This document shows positions 16,663 to 24,503 of a stretch of DNA of 64,000 bases, in pieces. Position 1 is the stretch's first letter; each line of letters opens with the position of its first letter. Both the position numbers and the translations under genes were made by a program. The notes under the pieces were generated by a model. The model was not told the DNA's origin, did no database searches, and was given only the letters and a program-made list of their open reading frames with translations. Origin of the DNA: Roseburia rectibacter (GTDB taxonomy: Bacteria > Bacillota > Clostridia > Lachnospirales > Lachnospiraceae); the NCBI RefSeq assembly GCF_014287515.2, contig NZ_CP092473.1, positions 2,817,001 through 2,881,000 on the forward strand. The letters are read 5' to 3'.

Positions 16663-18642
16663 TTATGCACGTACATCAAACGAATATCTGTGAACCATTC
16701 CCATCTGTGGCATATCTTTCTGCAGAAAATCTTCTACAAATTCAACCTTTTTTTCTTCTTTTGACATCGTAATGCTGCAATGATACCCTTTCTGTGCCAG
16801 TCTCTTTTCTAACACCGGAAGATGCTTTTCGATCAGATCATAGGACGCATCATCTGCAATATAAAAATTTGTCTTTACATTTTTGTCCTTCATGCGGATA
16901 GAAACATCCGTGGAACCTAAATTATCAAGATCTAAATGCAAAAAAGCGGTCAGTTCTGCTTCCGGATCATTCAGATTCTTTTTATTGGTGTACACATACA
17001 AATCCCCGGATGCATTCTGTCCCGACAATTTTAGTGGAAGCTGTACATAAGTATACACCTGATTGATCTGGTTCATAAATTCCACATTGCTGCGGATGTC
17101 TGCTGCCGTCTGTACAAAAGAGTTCTGTGTGACTCCGGCAGCTTTCATTACATTTTCCATCTGTTTCATCTGGTGATCTAAACGTTCATAAAGTTCACTG
17201 ACCTTAGATGTTTCTTTTAACTGTTCCGGTTCAAGCAGCCACTGTTTTTGGGCACGGTTCTTTAAGATCGCAGCAAATTCCTTACTTCCGAACAGTTTGG
17301 TCATTCCTGCAAATCCATACTCCCGGTTCTGTCCTAACGCATCCCGGAGTGTATTTAAAAAATCTTCTGCCGTCATGGACTGTTTTAAATTTACTTCCGG
17401 TTCTGTCACTGTCTGCGCTAATTCTAATGTCTTCTTCCCCGCATCCTCTCCTGACATTGTATCCACAAACACATCTTCCTCTGCATTCATCTCAAAAAGA
17501 TCTGTATTGCCGGTCAGCGTCGGGATATTCTGCAGTAAACGTTTTAAATGATCCAGACCATTCTGATCTAAGATCTGCTCTAACGTGTCCGTCTGCATCT
17601 GCGTATTTTTTAATGATGCATTTTCTGCTCCTGACTCTGCAGTTCCCATTGAAAGCAGATCTTTTGCAGTCTGCTGCATCTGCGCTTCTCCAGCTGCTGT
17701 TTGATTCTGAATCTGATCTGCAGCGGTCTCTGTATTTATGTTGCCACCGGCATTTACTGTTGCGCCTGCTTGTATATTTCCATCTGCATTTATGGCTGTG
17801 CCTGCCTGTAGATTGCCATCTGCATTTATAGCTGTGCCTGCCTGTAGATTGCCGTCTGCATTTATGGCTGTGCCTGCCTGTATGTTTTCTCCGGCATTTA
17901 TGGCTGCTCCTGTCTGATCCTGCTGTAATCCATCCGCAGCCTGTGTGAGACTTTCTCCCTCTCCGTTTAAAATATCTAATACTTTCCCATATAATTCAAA
18001 GGACTGCTGCTCTCCTAAATCCGCATCTCCTAAAAGACGTCCGAGCTGATTCATTGCAAGATCCATTTCATCTACGATCGCATGCTGGTCAGCCATATAA
18101 TTTTCAAACTGTGATGCCATCTCTGTACTGACCGGAAGTCCGATCTTTGTCATCAGAACCGCTGTATTTACATTGACATTTGGATTGCTTCCTATAACTC
18201 TTCCCATATCAAGAATACTCTGTTTATTGATCGACATCTGTTCTTTCATCATGGAATCCACCATCGTGATATTCCGCTCTGTCGCCGGAACTCCTGCGGC
18301 AGTCAGAGCATTTAACAGGATCGGATTATTGATATTGCCTGCCTGAACATAAGGACGAAGTGCGATCGTTGTCCCATCATTGGAACGGACCTGAAAAAAC
18401 ATAGACTCACCCGGCTGAATGGATACTTTTCCATCGAGTCTTGCTGTTATAGTCTGTCCGTTTCCGAGTGCCAGAATAACTTTGCCATTTTTGACACTGT
18501 TAACCGTTCCTTCAAACGTGCTGCCCGGCTCTAGTTCCTGCATGGATGACACAAGTTTCTGTGTTCCCTGCGCACTCATAAGTTCCTCTGTTCCGTTTTT
18601 GACATTCTGACTGTACTGCCCCAACATATCTCTGATCTGCAT
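16663..18642 (-). CDS. FliK/YlqG-like protein with 12-residue tandem repeats
   Basis: 659 residues from ATG 18642 (GAGG 6 bp upstream). The N-terminal part (about 35-100) looks like an OB-fold-like segment (FEGTVNSVKNGKVILALGNG). A low-complexity middle contains about four 12-residue repeats of the form QAGTAINADGNL/I (DNA about 17740-17900, 36-bp period). The C-terminal 100 residues resemble the FliK hook-length-control C domain (VQLPLKLSGQNASGDLYVYTNKK...LTAFLHLDLDNLGSTDVSI). In B. subtilis the equivalent ylqG also lies between rnhB and ylqH outside the flagellar operons. A role in secretion-switch control is inferred from homology. Confidence 0.8.
   Translation of the reverse strand: MQIRDMLGQYSQNVKNGTEELMSAQGTQKLVSSMQELEPGSTFEGTVNSVKNGKVILALGNGQTITARLDGKVSIQPGESMFFQVRSNDGTTIALRPYVQAGNINNPILLNALTAAGVPATERNITMVDSMMKEQMSINKQSILDMGRVIGSNPNVNVNTAVLMTKIGLPVSTEMASQFENYMADQHAIVDEMDLAMNQLGRLLGDADLGEQQSFELYGKVLDILNGEGESLTQAADGLQQDQTGAAINAGENIQAGTAINADGNLQAGTAINADGNLQAGTAINADGNIQAGATVNAGGNINTETAADQIQNQTAAGEAQMQQTAKDLLSMGTAESGAENASLKNTQMQTDTLEQILDQNGLDHLKRLLQNIPTLTGNTDLFEMNAEEDVFVDTMSGEDAGKKTLELAQTVTEPEVNLKQSMTAEDFLNTLRDALGQNREYGFAGMTKLFGSKEFAAILKNRAQKQWLLEPEQLKETSKVSELYERLDHQMKQMENVMKAAGVTQNSFVQTAADIRSNVEFMNQINQVYTYVQLPLKLSGQNASGDLYVYTNKKNLNDPEAELTAFLHLDLDNLGSTDVSIRMKDKNVKTNFYIADDASYDLIEKHLPVLEKRLAQKGYHCSITMSKEEKKVEFVEDFLQKDMPQMGMVHRYSFDVRA
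17740..17905 (-). repeat. 36-bp tandem repeat inside the FliK-like gene
   Basis: About 4.5 units of an imperfect 36-bp repeat encode GTAINADGN(L/I)QA. Two central units are almost identical at DNA level, so copy number may vary between strains without breaking the frame. Confidence 0.8.
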
Positions 18643-18659
18643 AACAAACCTCATTCCCA

Positions 18660-18684
18660 TGTGCGAAAAATATATTTTCACACT
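18660..18684. repeat. Second copy of the GTGNGAAAAATATATTTT(T)CACACTA repeat
   Basis: GTGCGAAAAATATATTTTCACAC lies in the rnhB/FliK-like gap, nearly identical to the palindrome at 14981-15003 and sharing the flanking ACACTA. Confidence 0.55.
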
Positions 18685-18702
18685 ACACCCGATTTCAAAC
18701 GT

Positions 18703-19467
18703 TTACTCTATAAAATTATGGATAAAACTCCTGCGGTGGATCGGGGATGCGCCGTATTTCTTTAATGCCGCAATATGCTCCGCCGAACCATATCCTTTGT
18801 TTGACGCAAAACCATACTCCGGAAGGATCTGGTCATATTCAACCATCAGTCTGTCCCTCGTCACCTTTGCGATAATACTCGCTGCACCGATGGAAATACT
18901 CTTTGCATCTCCTTTTATGATCGGTACCTGCGGAATTGTAACTTCCGGTATCGTCACCGCATCATTTAATAATATATCGGGTGAAGGATTTAATTTACTT
19001 ATAGCTTCACGCATTGCTTCATAAGTTGCCTGTAAAATATTAATCTCATCGATCCTTTGCGGCGGCACCATACCGATCCCTGTTGCGACCGCCTTCTCCA
19101 TGATCTCATCATAAAGTTCCTCACGTTTTGCCGCTGTAAGTTTTTTAGAATCATTGATATATAGTATATCGCAGTCTTTGGGCAGGATCACCGCACCGGC
19201 AACGACCGGACCGGCAAGAGGTCCTCTTCCTACCTCATCTATTCCACAGATATATGCATACTCACTGTATTTTCGCTCATATTCCTGCAGATTCCAGACT
19301 CTTTTTCGCTCTTCCTCTAATTTTTGCAGGCGCTTTTTTGCCTGCTCCACAAGTTTTTTAACGCCGCTTCTCTCATCCGGCTCATAAGAAGCAATAAAAG
19401 AAGGCAGCATTGCTTCCGTTGCCGCCTTTAATTCATCTTTGATCTGTCCTATTTTTCGTTCTTCCAT
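18703..19467 (-). CDS. rnhB: Ribonuclease HII
   Basis: Cleaves RNA in RNA-DNA hybrids and single ribonucleotides in DNA. The family core starts with ICGIDEVGRGPLAGPVVAGAV, carrying the catalytic Asp-Glu pair; further acidic residues come in LLNDAV and ISIGAASIIAKVTRDR. A helical extension of about 70 residues precedes the catalytic core, as in Firmicutes RnhB. Start at ATG 19467 (GGAAG 8 bp upstream); an in-frame TTG at 19506 and ATG at 19482 are alternatives. Second gene of the conserved rbgA-rnhB order, with lepB inserted between. Confidence 0.93.
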   Translation of the reverse strand: MEERKIGQIKDELKAATEAMLPSFIASYEPDERSGVKKLVEQAKKRLQKLEEERKRVWNLQEYERKYSEYAYICGIDEVGRGPLAGPVVAGAVILPKDCDILYINDSKKLTAAKREELYDEIMEKAVATGIGMVPPQRIDEINILQATYEAMREAISKLNPSPDILLNDAVTIPEVTIPQVPIIKGDAKSISIGAASIIAKVTRDRLMVEYDQILPEYGFASNKGYGSAEHIAALKKYGASPIHRRSFIHNFIE

Positions 19468-19536
19468 CTCTGACACTTCCATTTCTGCTGTCTGTATTTT
19501 GTACAATAGCTCACATATTTTACGGGTATCCCTGTG

Positions 19537-20076
19537 TCAGGAACCATGTTTTAGAAAACCGATTTCTGAAAACGGATAAATACGAAGCCATGCACGTCCT
19601 ATGATCCTGTTTTTCGCGATCAGTCCGACTTCTTCCATACGGCTGTCCATGCTGTTATTCCGGTTATCCCCAAGCACAAAATATTCATCCGCCCCGAGAT
19701 CTATCCCATCTTTTGCCAGTCCCGGATCACGCATCACTTCTTTTCCGTAAGACTCCATCAGCTTTTCGCCATTGATGTAAATAAATCCATCCTCATCGAT
19801 CTGTACGTTTTCCCCCGGAAGTCCAATGATCCGCTTGATAAAATATCTGCCGTCTTCCTGTGGAAAAACAATAATATCAAACCTGTCCGGGTCATGAAAA
19901 CGATAGGACAGCTTATCTACGATAAGATTATCCCCATCGGAAAGCGTCGGCTGCATGGAAACACCATTTACAACTGTACGCTGTCCCACAAAGTGAATGA
20001 TCAGAAACGTGATTCCTGCCACAAGTGCAAAATACAGGATCAGTTCTAACACTGCCCTGATATCCGTCTGTCTCAC
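19537..20076 (-). CDS. lepB: Signal peptidase I (copy B)
   Basis: Membrane-bound serine protease that removes signal peptides. 179 residues with one N-terminal membrane helix (about 8-30), nucleophile Ser40 in GVSMQPTL, general-base Lys81 in YFIKRIIGLPGE, and the box GDNRNNSMDSR. It overlaps rbgA by 4 bp (ATGA). Together with the copy at 20979-21563 it flanks rbgA. Confidence 0.95.
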   Translation of the reverse strand: MRQTDIRAVLELILYFALVAGITFLIIHFVGQRTVVNGVSMQPTLSDGDNLIVDKLSYRFHDPDRFDIIVFPQEDGRYFIKRIIGLPGENVQIDEDGFIYINGEKLMESYGKEVMRDPGLAKDGIDLGADEYFVLGDNRNNSMDSRMEEVGLIAKNRIIGRAWLRIYPFSEIGFLKHGS

Positions 20077-20936
20077 CCGGCACTGTCCTCCTGCATTTTC
20101 GGACGTTCCAGTGTGATCTGTCCTAATTTTCCACTCCGGAATTCATCGATCAGAAGTGCTGCTGCTTTACTGTAGTCTAATTCGTTGCCTTTTGAGATGC
20201 ACTTTCTGTTTTCTGCGATCTGTCCTAAAATTACCGGTGGTTCTGCATCCTCCTCCACACCATAACGTTCATGAAGTACGGACGGATAATCACTTAACAG
20301 TATTTTTATCAGCTCTAACGACAGCTCATCAATATTTAATATTTCATCTTTGATCGCACCGATGAGTGCTAAATAAAGTCCGACTCTCTGATCTTCGAAT
20401 TTAGGCCAGAGAATCCCCGGTGTATCTAACAGTTCCACGTTTTTGTTGAGTCTGATCCACTGTTTTCCCTTTGTAACACCCGGTTTATTCCCAGTCTTTG
20501 CACACGCCTTTCCGGCATAAGAATTGATAAATGTCGATTTACCGACATTAGGAATACCGACAACCATCGCACGTACCGGACGGTTTTTGATTCCTCTTTT
20601 CCGGTCACGCTCGATTTTCTCCCTGCAGGCTTCCATCACAACATTTGTAACATCCTTCATCCCTGCCTTGCTTCTTGCATCTAAGCAGACCACAAAATAA
20701 CCTTTTTCACGGAAAAAATCCGACCACTCGCGGTTTCTTCTCGTATCTGACAGATCTGATTTGTTCATCAGGATCAGTCTTGCCTTATTTTTTCCAAGTT
20801 CATCTATATCCGGGTTACGGCTTGCGAGCGGTATTCTTGCATCCACCAGCTCAATAACCAGATCGATCAGTTTTATATCTTCCTGCATCTGACGTTTTGC
20901 TTTTGTCATATGCCCTGGATACCATTGAAATTGCAT
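20073..20936 (-). CDS. rbgA: Ribosome biogenesis GTPase RbgA/YlqF
   Basis: Circularly permuted GTPase that drives late 50S assembly. Motif order shows the permutation: G4 (NKSD) and G5 (DARSKAG) come before G1 (GIPNVGKST), then G3 (DTPG). The conserved opening MQFQWYPGHMTKA begins at ATG 20936, with GGAGG just upstream; the ATG at 20948 is a weaker alternative. The C-terminal ANTAR-like RNA-binding domain lies at about 185-270. Confidence 0.95.
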   Translation of the reverse strand: MQFQWYPGHMTKAKRQMQEDIKLIDLVIELVDARIPLASRNPDIDELGKNKARLILMNKSDLSDTRRNREWSDFFREKGYFVVCLDARSKAGMKDVTNVVMEACREKIERDRKRGIKNRPVRAMVVGIPNVGKSTFINSYAGKACAKTGNKPGVTKGKQWIRLNKNVELLDTPGILWPKFEDQRVGLYLALIGAIKDEILNIDELSLELIKILLSDYPSVLHERYGVEEDAEPPVILGQIAENRKCISKGNELDYSKAAALLIDEFRSGKLGQITLERPKMQEDSAG

Positions 20937-20978
20937 ATTTTCCTCCATTTCTCTGCATAAAATCTTATATTCTTATTT

Positions 20979-21563
20979 TTATAGAAATCCAAGTTCCGAG
21001 AACGGCGCGATCCGAAACCAGGCTTTTCCTATGATATAGTCTTTTTTTATATTTCCAATATTTGCATAACGGCTGTCCTCACTGTTATTACGGTTATCTC
21101 CCAGAACAAAATATTCATCCGGTCCAAGTGTGATCTCATCCGCCGCAAGTCCTGCATCTTCAATAGATGCAACATCCGTTTCCTCATCAAATGCTTTTCC
21201 GTTGACGTATACCGTTCCATTTTTAACCTGTATGGTATCTCCCGGAACACCTATGACACGCTTTACATAGTAATGGGATTTTCCATTTCCATTTGGCAGA
21301 AATACGATTATATCATTTGTTTTCGGATCTGTCACTTTATAAACAAAACGGTTTACTAAAATCTGGTCTCCGCCATTTAATGTCTTAGACATTGACTGTC
21401 CTACAACACTTGTCCGGAGTCCGATAAAATAAACAAAGGTAAATGCAATAAGTAATGTGAGCGCTATTTCTACTGTCCATGACAAAACTTCTTTTACTAC
21501 TGTAAAATTGATCTTTTTCTTTCGTTTTCCAAAGTTTAAACCACTTTTTCTTCGTCTTACCAC
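20979..21563 (-). CDS. lepB: Signal peptidase I (copy A)
   Basis: Type I signal peptidase of about 194 residues from GTG 21563 (AAAGGA 8 bp upstream; a TTG at 21581 is the longer alternative). A basic N-terminus (RRRKSG...KRKKK), a membrane helix, nucleophile Ser57 in VGQSMSKTL, Lys101 in YYVKRVIGVPGD and GDNRNNSEDSR. First gene of the 13.9-21.6 kb cluster. It is distinctly diverged from copy B, so the two may differ in substrate range. Confidence 0.94.
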   Translation of the reverse strand: MVRRRKSGLNFGKRKKKINFTVVKEVLSWTVEIALTLLIAFTFVYFIGLRTSVVGQSMSKTLNGGDQILVNRFVYKVTDPKTNDIIVFLPNGNGKSHYYVKRVIGVPGDTIQVKNGTVYVNGKAFDEETDVASIEDAGLAADEITLGPDEYFVLGDNRNNSEDSRYANIGNIKKDYIIGKAWFRIAPFSELGFL

Positions 21564-21596
21564 GTCTGTTTTCCTTTCCAAAAAATGTACTTCTAT

Positions 21597-21626
21597 ACTT
21601 TATCACAAAATGCCACACTTCGTAAA
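21597..21626 (-). promoter_or_regulatory. Possible promoter of the lepB-rbgA cluster
   Basis: Minus strand TTTACG, 18 bases, TAAAGT, 34 bp upstream of the GTG start. The spacing is one base off optimum and the -10 is imperfect. Confidence 0.4.
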
Positions 21627-21639
21627 CCTTATCCGTGGA

Positions 21640-21780
21640 TAAAATCCCGTTACAGAACAAAGAGTCGCTTGCGACTCTTTCGCGCTCGAGCGATGCTGTT
21701 TACAGCTAACTTCTTCTCCGCGAGATGCGCATCCCGCCCGGAGAGCTTTCTGATTCTTAGGACGTAATTTCCTATGAATT
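21640..21780. repeat. Hairpin-rich extragenic segment
   Basis: The lepB/trpS gap contains several short inverted repeats in a row: AAAGAGTCGC/GCGACTCTTT (21659-21680), CGCTCGAGCG (21682-21691), and TAGGA/TCCTA near 21757-21774. A 67-codon frame spans it but has no ribosome site and biased composition. I read it as a non-coding extragenic element, possibly a genome-wide repeat. Confidence 0.45.
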
Positions 21781-21820
21781 AAAAAGCTGCCCCGCTGTGT
21801 TTCCACCTGCAGGGCAGTCT
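21781..21820 (-). terminator. Intrinsic terminator of trpS
   Basis: Minus strand stem CTGCCCTGC / GCGGGGCAG followed by CTTTTTAATT, about 10 bp after the trpS stop codon. Confidence 0.8.
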
Positions 21821-21829
21821 TTTTATATT

Positions 21830-22915
21830 TTACTTGAATTTTTCTCTCTGTTCTTCTAAAAACTCCGGTGTATCAAAATAGTCGATCTTCATTGCATGTT
21901 TTACTTCGGCAAGCGTTTTTTCTGCCTCAGCTTTTGCAGTCTCACTGCCTTTCTTTAAGATATCATACACATCATCGATACGGTTTTCGTATTCTTTTCT
22001 GCGTGCACGGATCGGAGAAAGCTCTTCCTGCATGACATTATTTAAGAACTTCTTCACTTTGACATCGCCAAGACCACCGCGTGTATAATGATCTTTTAAC
22101 TCCTGTAAACAGGAATATTCCGGAAGATATTCTGCAAAATGTCCATCATTGCAGAACGCATCCAGATAAGTAAATACTGTATTGCCCTCAAGATTACCCG
22201 GATCTTCAATGCGGATATGATTCGGATCAGTATACATGGACATGATCTTTTTCTTTACGTCAGTTTCCGGCTCGGAGAGATAAATACAGTTGCCGAGTGA
22301 TTTACTCATCTTTGCCTTTCCATCAATACCCGGAAGTCTTAAACATGCCTTGTTTTCCGGCAGTAAGATCTGCGGATCTGTCAGTGTCTCACCGTATACG
22401 GCATTAAATTTGTGTACGATCTCCTTTGTCTGCTCAAGCATCGGCATCTGATCTTCGCCAACCGGAACTGTCGTTGCATGGAATGCAGTGATATCAGCAG
22501 CCTGACTGATCGGATAACAGAAAAATCCAACCGGAATGCTTGTCTCAAAGTTACGCATCTGAATCTCTGATTTTACGGTCGGATTGCGCTGCAGTCTCGA
22601 TACCGTAACAAGGTTCATATAATAAAATGTCAGCTCTGTCAGCTCTGTCACATAAGACTGGATAAAGATATTCGACTTCGCCGGATCAATTCCTACAGAA
22701 AGATAATCGAGTGCTACTTCCATGATATTGCTGCGCACTTTTGCAGGATTATCTGCATTATCTGTAAGTGCCTGTGCATCTGCGATCATAATAAAGATCT
22801 TGTCATATTCTCCGGAATTCTGAAGTTCAACTCTTCGCTTTAAAGAGCCTACATAATGTCCCACATGTAATTTGCCCGTCGGGCGGTCACCTGTTAAAAT
22901 AATTTTCTGTGCCAT
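21830..22915 (-). CDS. trpS: Tryptophan-tRNA ligase
   Basis: Charges tRNA-Trp. 361 residues from ATG 22915 (AGGGG 7-8 bp upstream; the frame is open to 22957). Class I signature in the form GDRPTGKLHVGHYVG near the N-terminus and the KMSKS loop as KAKMSKSLGNCIYL near residue 205. Length and motifs are normal. It has its own promoter and terminator. I see no T-box in the short leader. Confidence 0.96.
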   Translation of the reverse strand: MAQKIILTGDRPTGKLHVGHYVGSLKRRVELQNSGEYDKIFIMIADAQALTDNADNPAKVRSNIMEVALDYLSVGIDPAKSNIFIQSYVTELTELTFYYMNLVTVSRLQRNPTVKSEIQMRNFETSIPVGFFCYPISQAADITAFHATTVPVGEDQMPMLEQTKEIVHKFNAVYGETLTDPQILLPENKACLRLPGIDGKAKMSKSLGNCIYLSEPETDVKKKIMSMYTDPNHIRIEDPGNLEGNTVFTYLDAFCNDGHFAEYLPEYSCLQELKDHYTRGGLGDVKVKKFLNNVMQEELSPIRARRKEYENRIDDVYDILKKGSETAKAEAEKTLAEVKHAMKIDYFDTPEFLEEQREKFK

Positions 22916-22948
22916 AATTTTTCCCCTGTCAAACATATTTCTATATCC

Positions 22949-22977
22949 ATTATACACGTTTTGTTTCCGTGATTCAA
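22949..22977 (-). promoter_or_regulatory. Sigma-A promoter of trpS
   Basis: Minus strand TTGAAT, 17 bases, TATAAT (perfect -10), 34 bp upstream of the trpS start. The short leader excludes a T-box riboswitch. Confidence 0.8.
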
Positions 22978-23009
22978 TTTTTTCTTTTACATATAGGCAA
23001 TCTCTTCAT

Positions 23010-23381
23010 TTATTCCCCTAAAACCTGACGAATCCGAAAGTGAGCATCTTTCAGATTCACCGGTTTTAACAGAAATCCATCGGCACCTAACTGTTCTGCG
23101 AGTTCCTGATCTGCTTTCATATCACTCATGGTAAGTACGATCACAGGTATATTTTTAAAGATTTCGGATCTTTGTCTTTTCCTCAGCACCTCAAATCCAT
23201 CCATTCCCGGCATCACAATATCCAAAAGAACGACATCGATCTTTCCTTCGCTGTTCTCTACCAGATCAAGACATTCCTGCCCGCATGATGCTTCTGCCAC
23301 ATCATAGATATCTTTTAAATTTTCTTTTAAAATTACTCTCTGAAGTTTTGAATCATCCGCAATCAATACTGTATATTTCAC
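23010..23381 (-). CDS. Stand-alone response-regulator receiver (CheY-like)
   Basis: Single receiver domain of 123 residues with no output domain. Acidic pair in IADDSK (9-10), phospho-acceptor Asp in VVLLDIVMPGMDG (about 54), Thr in VLTMSD (about 84) and Lys in FLLKPVN (about 106). It may act in chemotaxis/motility or a phosphorelay (Spo0F-like). The neighbouring sigma-28-controlled gene fits motility, but no kinase is adjacent. Promoter candidate TTGAAT-N17-CAGAAT at 23421-23449. Confidence 0.88.
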   Translation of the reverse strand: MKYTVLIADDSKLQRVILKENLKDIYDVAEASCGQECLDLVENSEGKIDVVLLDIVMPGMDGFEVLRKRQRSEIFKNIPVIVLTMSDMKADQELAEQLGADGFLLKPVNLKDAHFRIRQVLGE

Positions 23382-23420
23382 AATGTCACCCTATACATCT
23401 TTTCTACTGTATTTTCTTTT

Positions 23421-23449
23421 ATTCTGCCATAGAATGCGCTGTGATTCAA
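23421..23449 (-). promoter_or_regulatory. Possible promoter of the CheY-like gene
   Basis: Minus strand TTGAAT, 17 bases, CAGAAT, about 40 bp upstream of the start codon. Confidence 0.45.
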
Positions 23450-23480
23450 CTGTCCTTTTTTCCCACTAAAACCAGTATTT

Positions 23481-24311
23481 TTATATGGAATAATCAAAAG
23501 ACTGTCCGACTGCTTTTTCTTCTTTCGTCAGGACAGAATCTGCCCTGCTCTCATAAATGACATTATCTATCTTTTTGAGCAATTCTTCCCAGGAGGAAGC
23601 GGAAACCGTCACTTTGTCCGCATCTGATGACTTTTCCTTCGAATTCGTCTTATCGGCAGAATCCATTTTCTTATTTTTATCTGCCCTGTCTGCTTTTCTC
23701 TCTTCCGCGCGTTTTTCCTGTGTTTTTTTCTGCGCTTTCTTTTTTTCTTCTGCTGCAGCCTCCTTTTTATCAGCGATACGCTCTTTCTGTGCCGCAAGAG
23801 ATTTATCGACAACTGCAAAAAATGATGCATTTCCGTTGTCATCAAAGGTCATCCCAAAAGAACTGACAGAATCTGCTTTCGATCCTAAACTGTCTTTCAT
23901 CTGGCTTAACTGGGATGTTGCATTGCTTAAAATTCCCTCGTATTTTGCGCGATACTCCTCATCCTCTGCCATCTTCTCAATCTTGTCTGAATCGATCAGG
24001 ACAATAAGTTCTTTCGAACTCTGGTACATCCCCTTTTTACTCTCGGCTTCCTCCTTCTGCTCCGGTGAAACAAGGATAAAATCCATATTGGAATATTTTG
24101 CTTTTAACTGTTCATAATATTTTTTTGCTTTATCACTCAGAACCGGATCTCCGATCGTTCTTCCACTTACCCTGCTTTTCTTTGCCGTCTTATCCATCTC
24201 TTTTGTGCCATCGGTCTTTTTGTTATTATCCGTTTTCCTGTTGTATTCTGTGCGGTAAGAATAGTCCGCTGCATAAGAATTTAATGCACTGTTGTTACTG
24301 ATCTCACTCAT
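23481..24311 (-). CDS. DUF6033 family protein
   Basis: 276 residues from ATG 24311 (AAAGGGG upstream). No signal peptide. An N-terminal segment with many Asn/Asp/Lys is followed by a conserved region about 55-170 (VLSDKAKKYYEQLKAKY, DFILVSPEQ, ELIVLIDSDKIEKMAED) and a long Lys/Glu/Ala-rich charged helix (about 175-235). Family of unknown function common in motile Lachnospiraceae. The exact sigma-28 promoter ahead of it argues that it belongs to the flagellar/chemotaxis regulon. The family name comes from memory of the conserved core and was not checked by search. Confidence 0.75.
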   Translation of the reverse strand: MSEISNNSALNSYAADYSYRTEYNRKTDNNKKTDGTKEMDKTAKKSRVSGRTIGDPVLSDKAKKYYEQLKAKYSNMDFILVSPEQKEEAESKKGMYQSSKELIVLIDSDKIEKMAEDEEYRAKYEGILSNATSQLSQMKDSLGSKADSVSSFGMTFDDNGNASFFAVVDKSLAAQKERIADKKEAAAEEKKKAQKKTQEKRAEERKADRADKNKKMDSADKTNSKEKSSDADKVTVSASSWEELLKKIDNVIYESRADSVLTKEEKAVGQSFDYSI

Positions 24312-24390
24312 AATAATCCCCTTTCTTCCGTGAAAAATCTGACTTTTGCCTTCTAATTCCATTTATGGGTTTTTCTCGTTTCTATTATGG

Positions 24391-24417
24391 TTATCGGCTC
24401 ATTTACAGATAAATTTA
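24391..24417 (-). promoter_or_regulatory. Sigma-28 (FliA/SigD) promoter
   Basis: Minus strand TAAATTTA, 11 bases, GCCGATAA, i.e. TAAA-N15-GCCGATAA, an almost perfect flagellar sigma-28 consensus, 80 bp upstream of the DUF6033 start codon. Confidence 0.85.
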
Positions 24418-24503
24418 TACGAATACTGACTTGACTTTTTGCTAAGAGCAGATACACTTTATATCAGCCAAAACATTATTTATTATAGAAGGAAGTGTTT
24501 TAA

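Noticed and set aside
21603..21806. 67-codon minus-strand frame in the lepB/trpS gap
   Set aside because: No ribosome site, made of hairpin sequence, and it covers the trpS terminator.
22916..23009. T-box or amino-acid riboswitch before trpS
   Set aside because: The promoter lies 34 bp from the start, leaving no room for a leader RNA.
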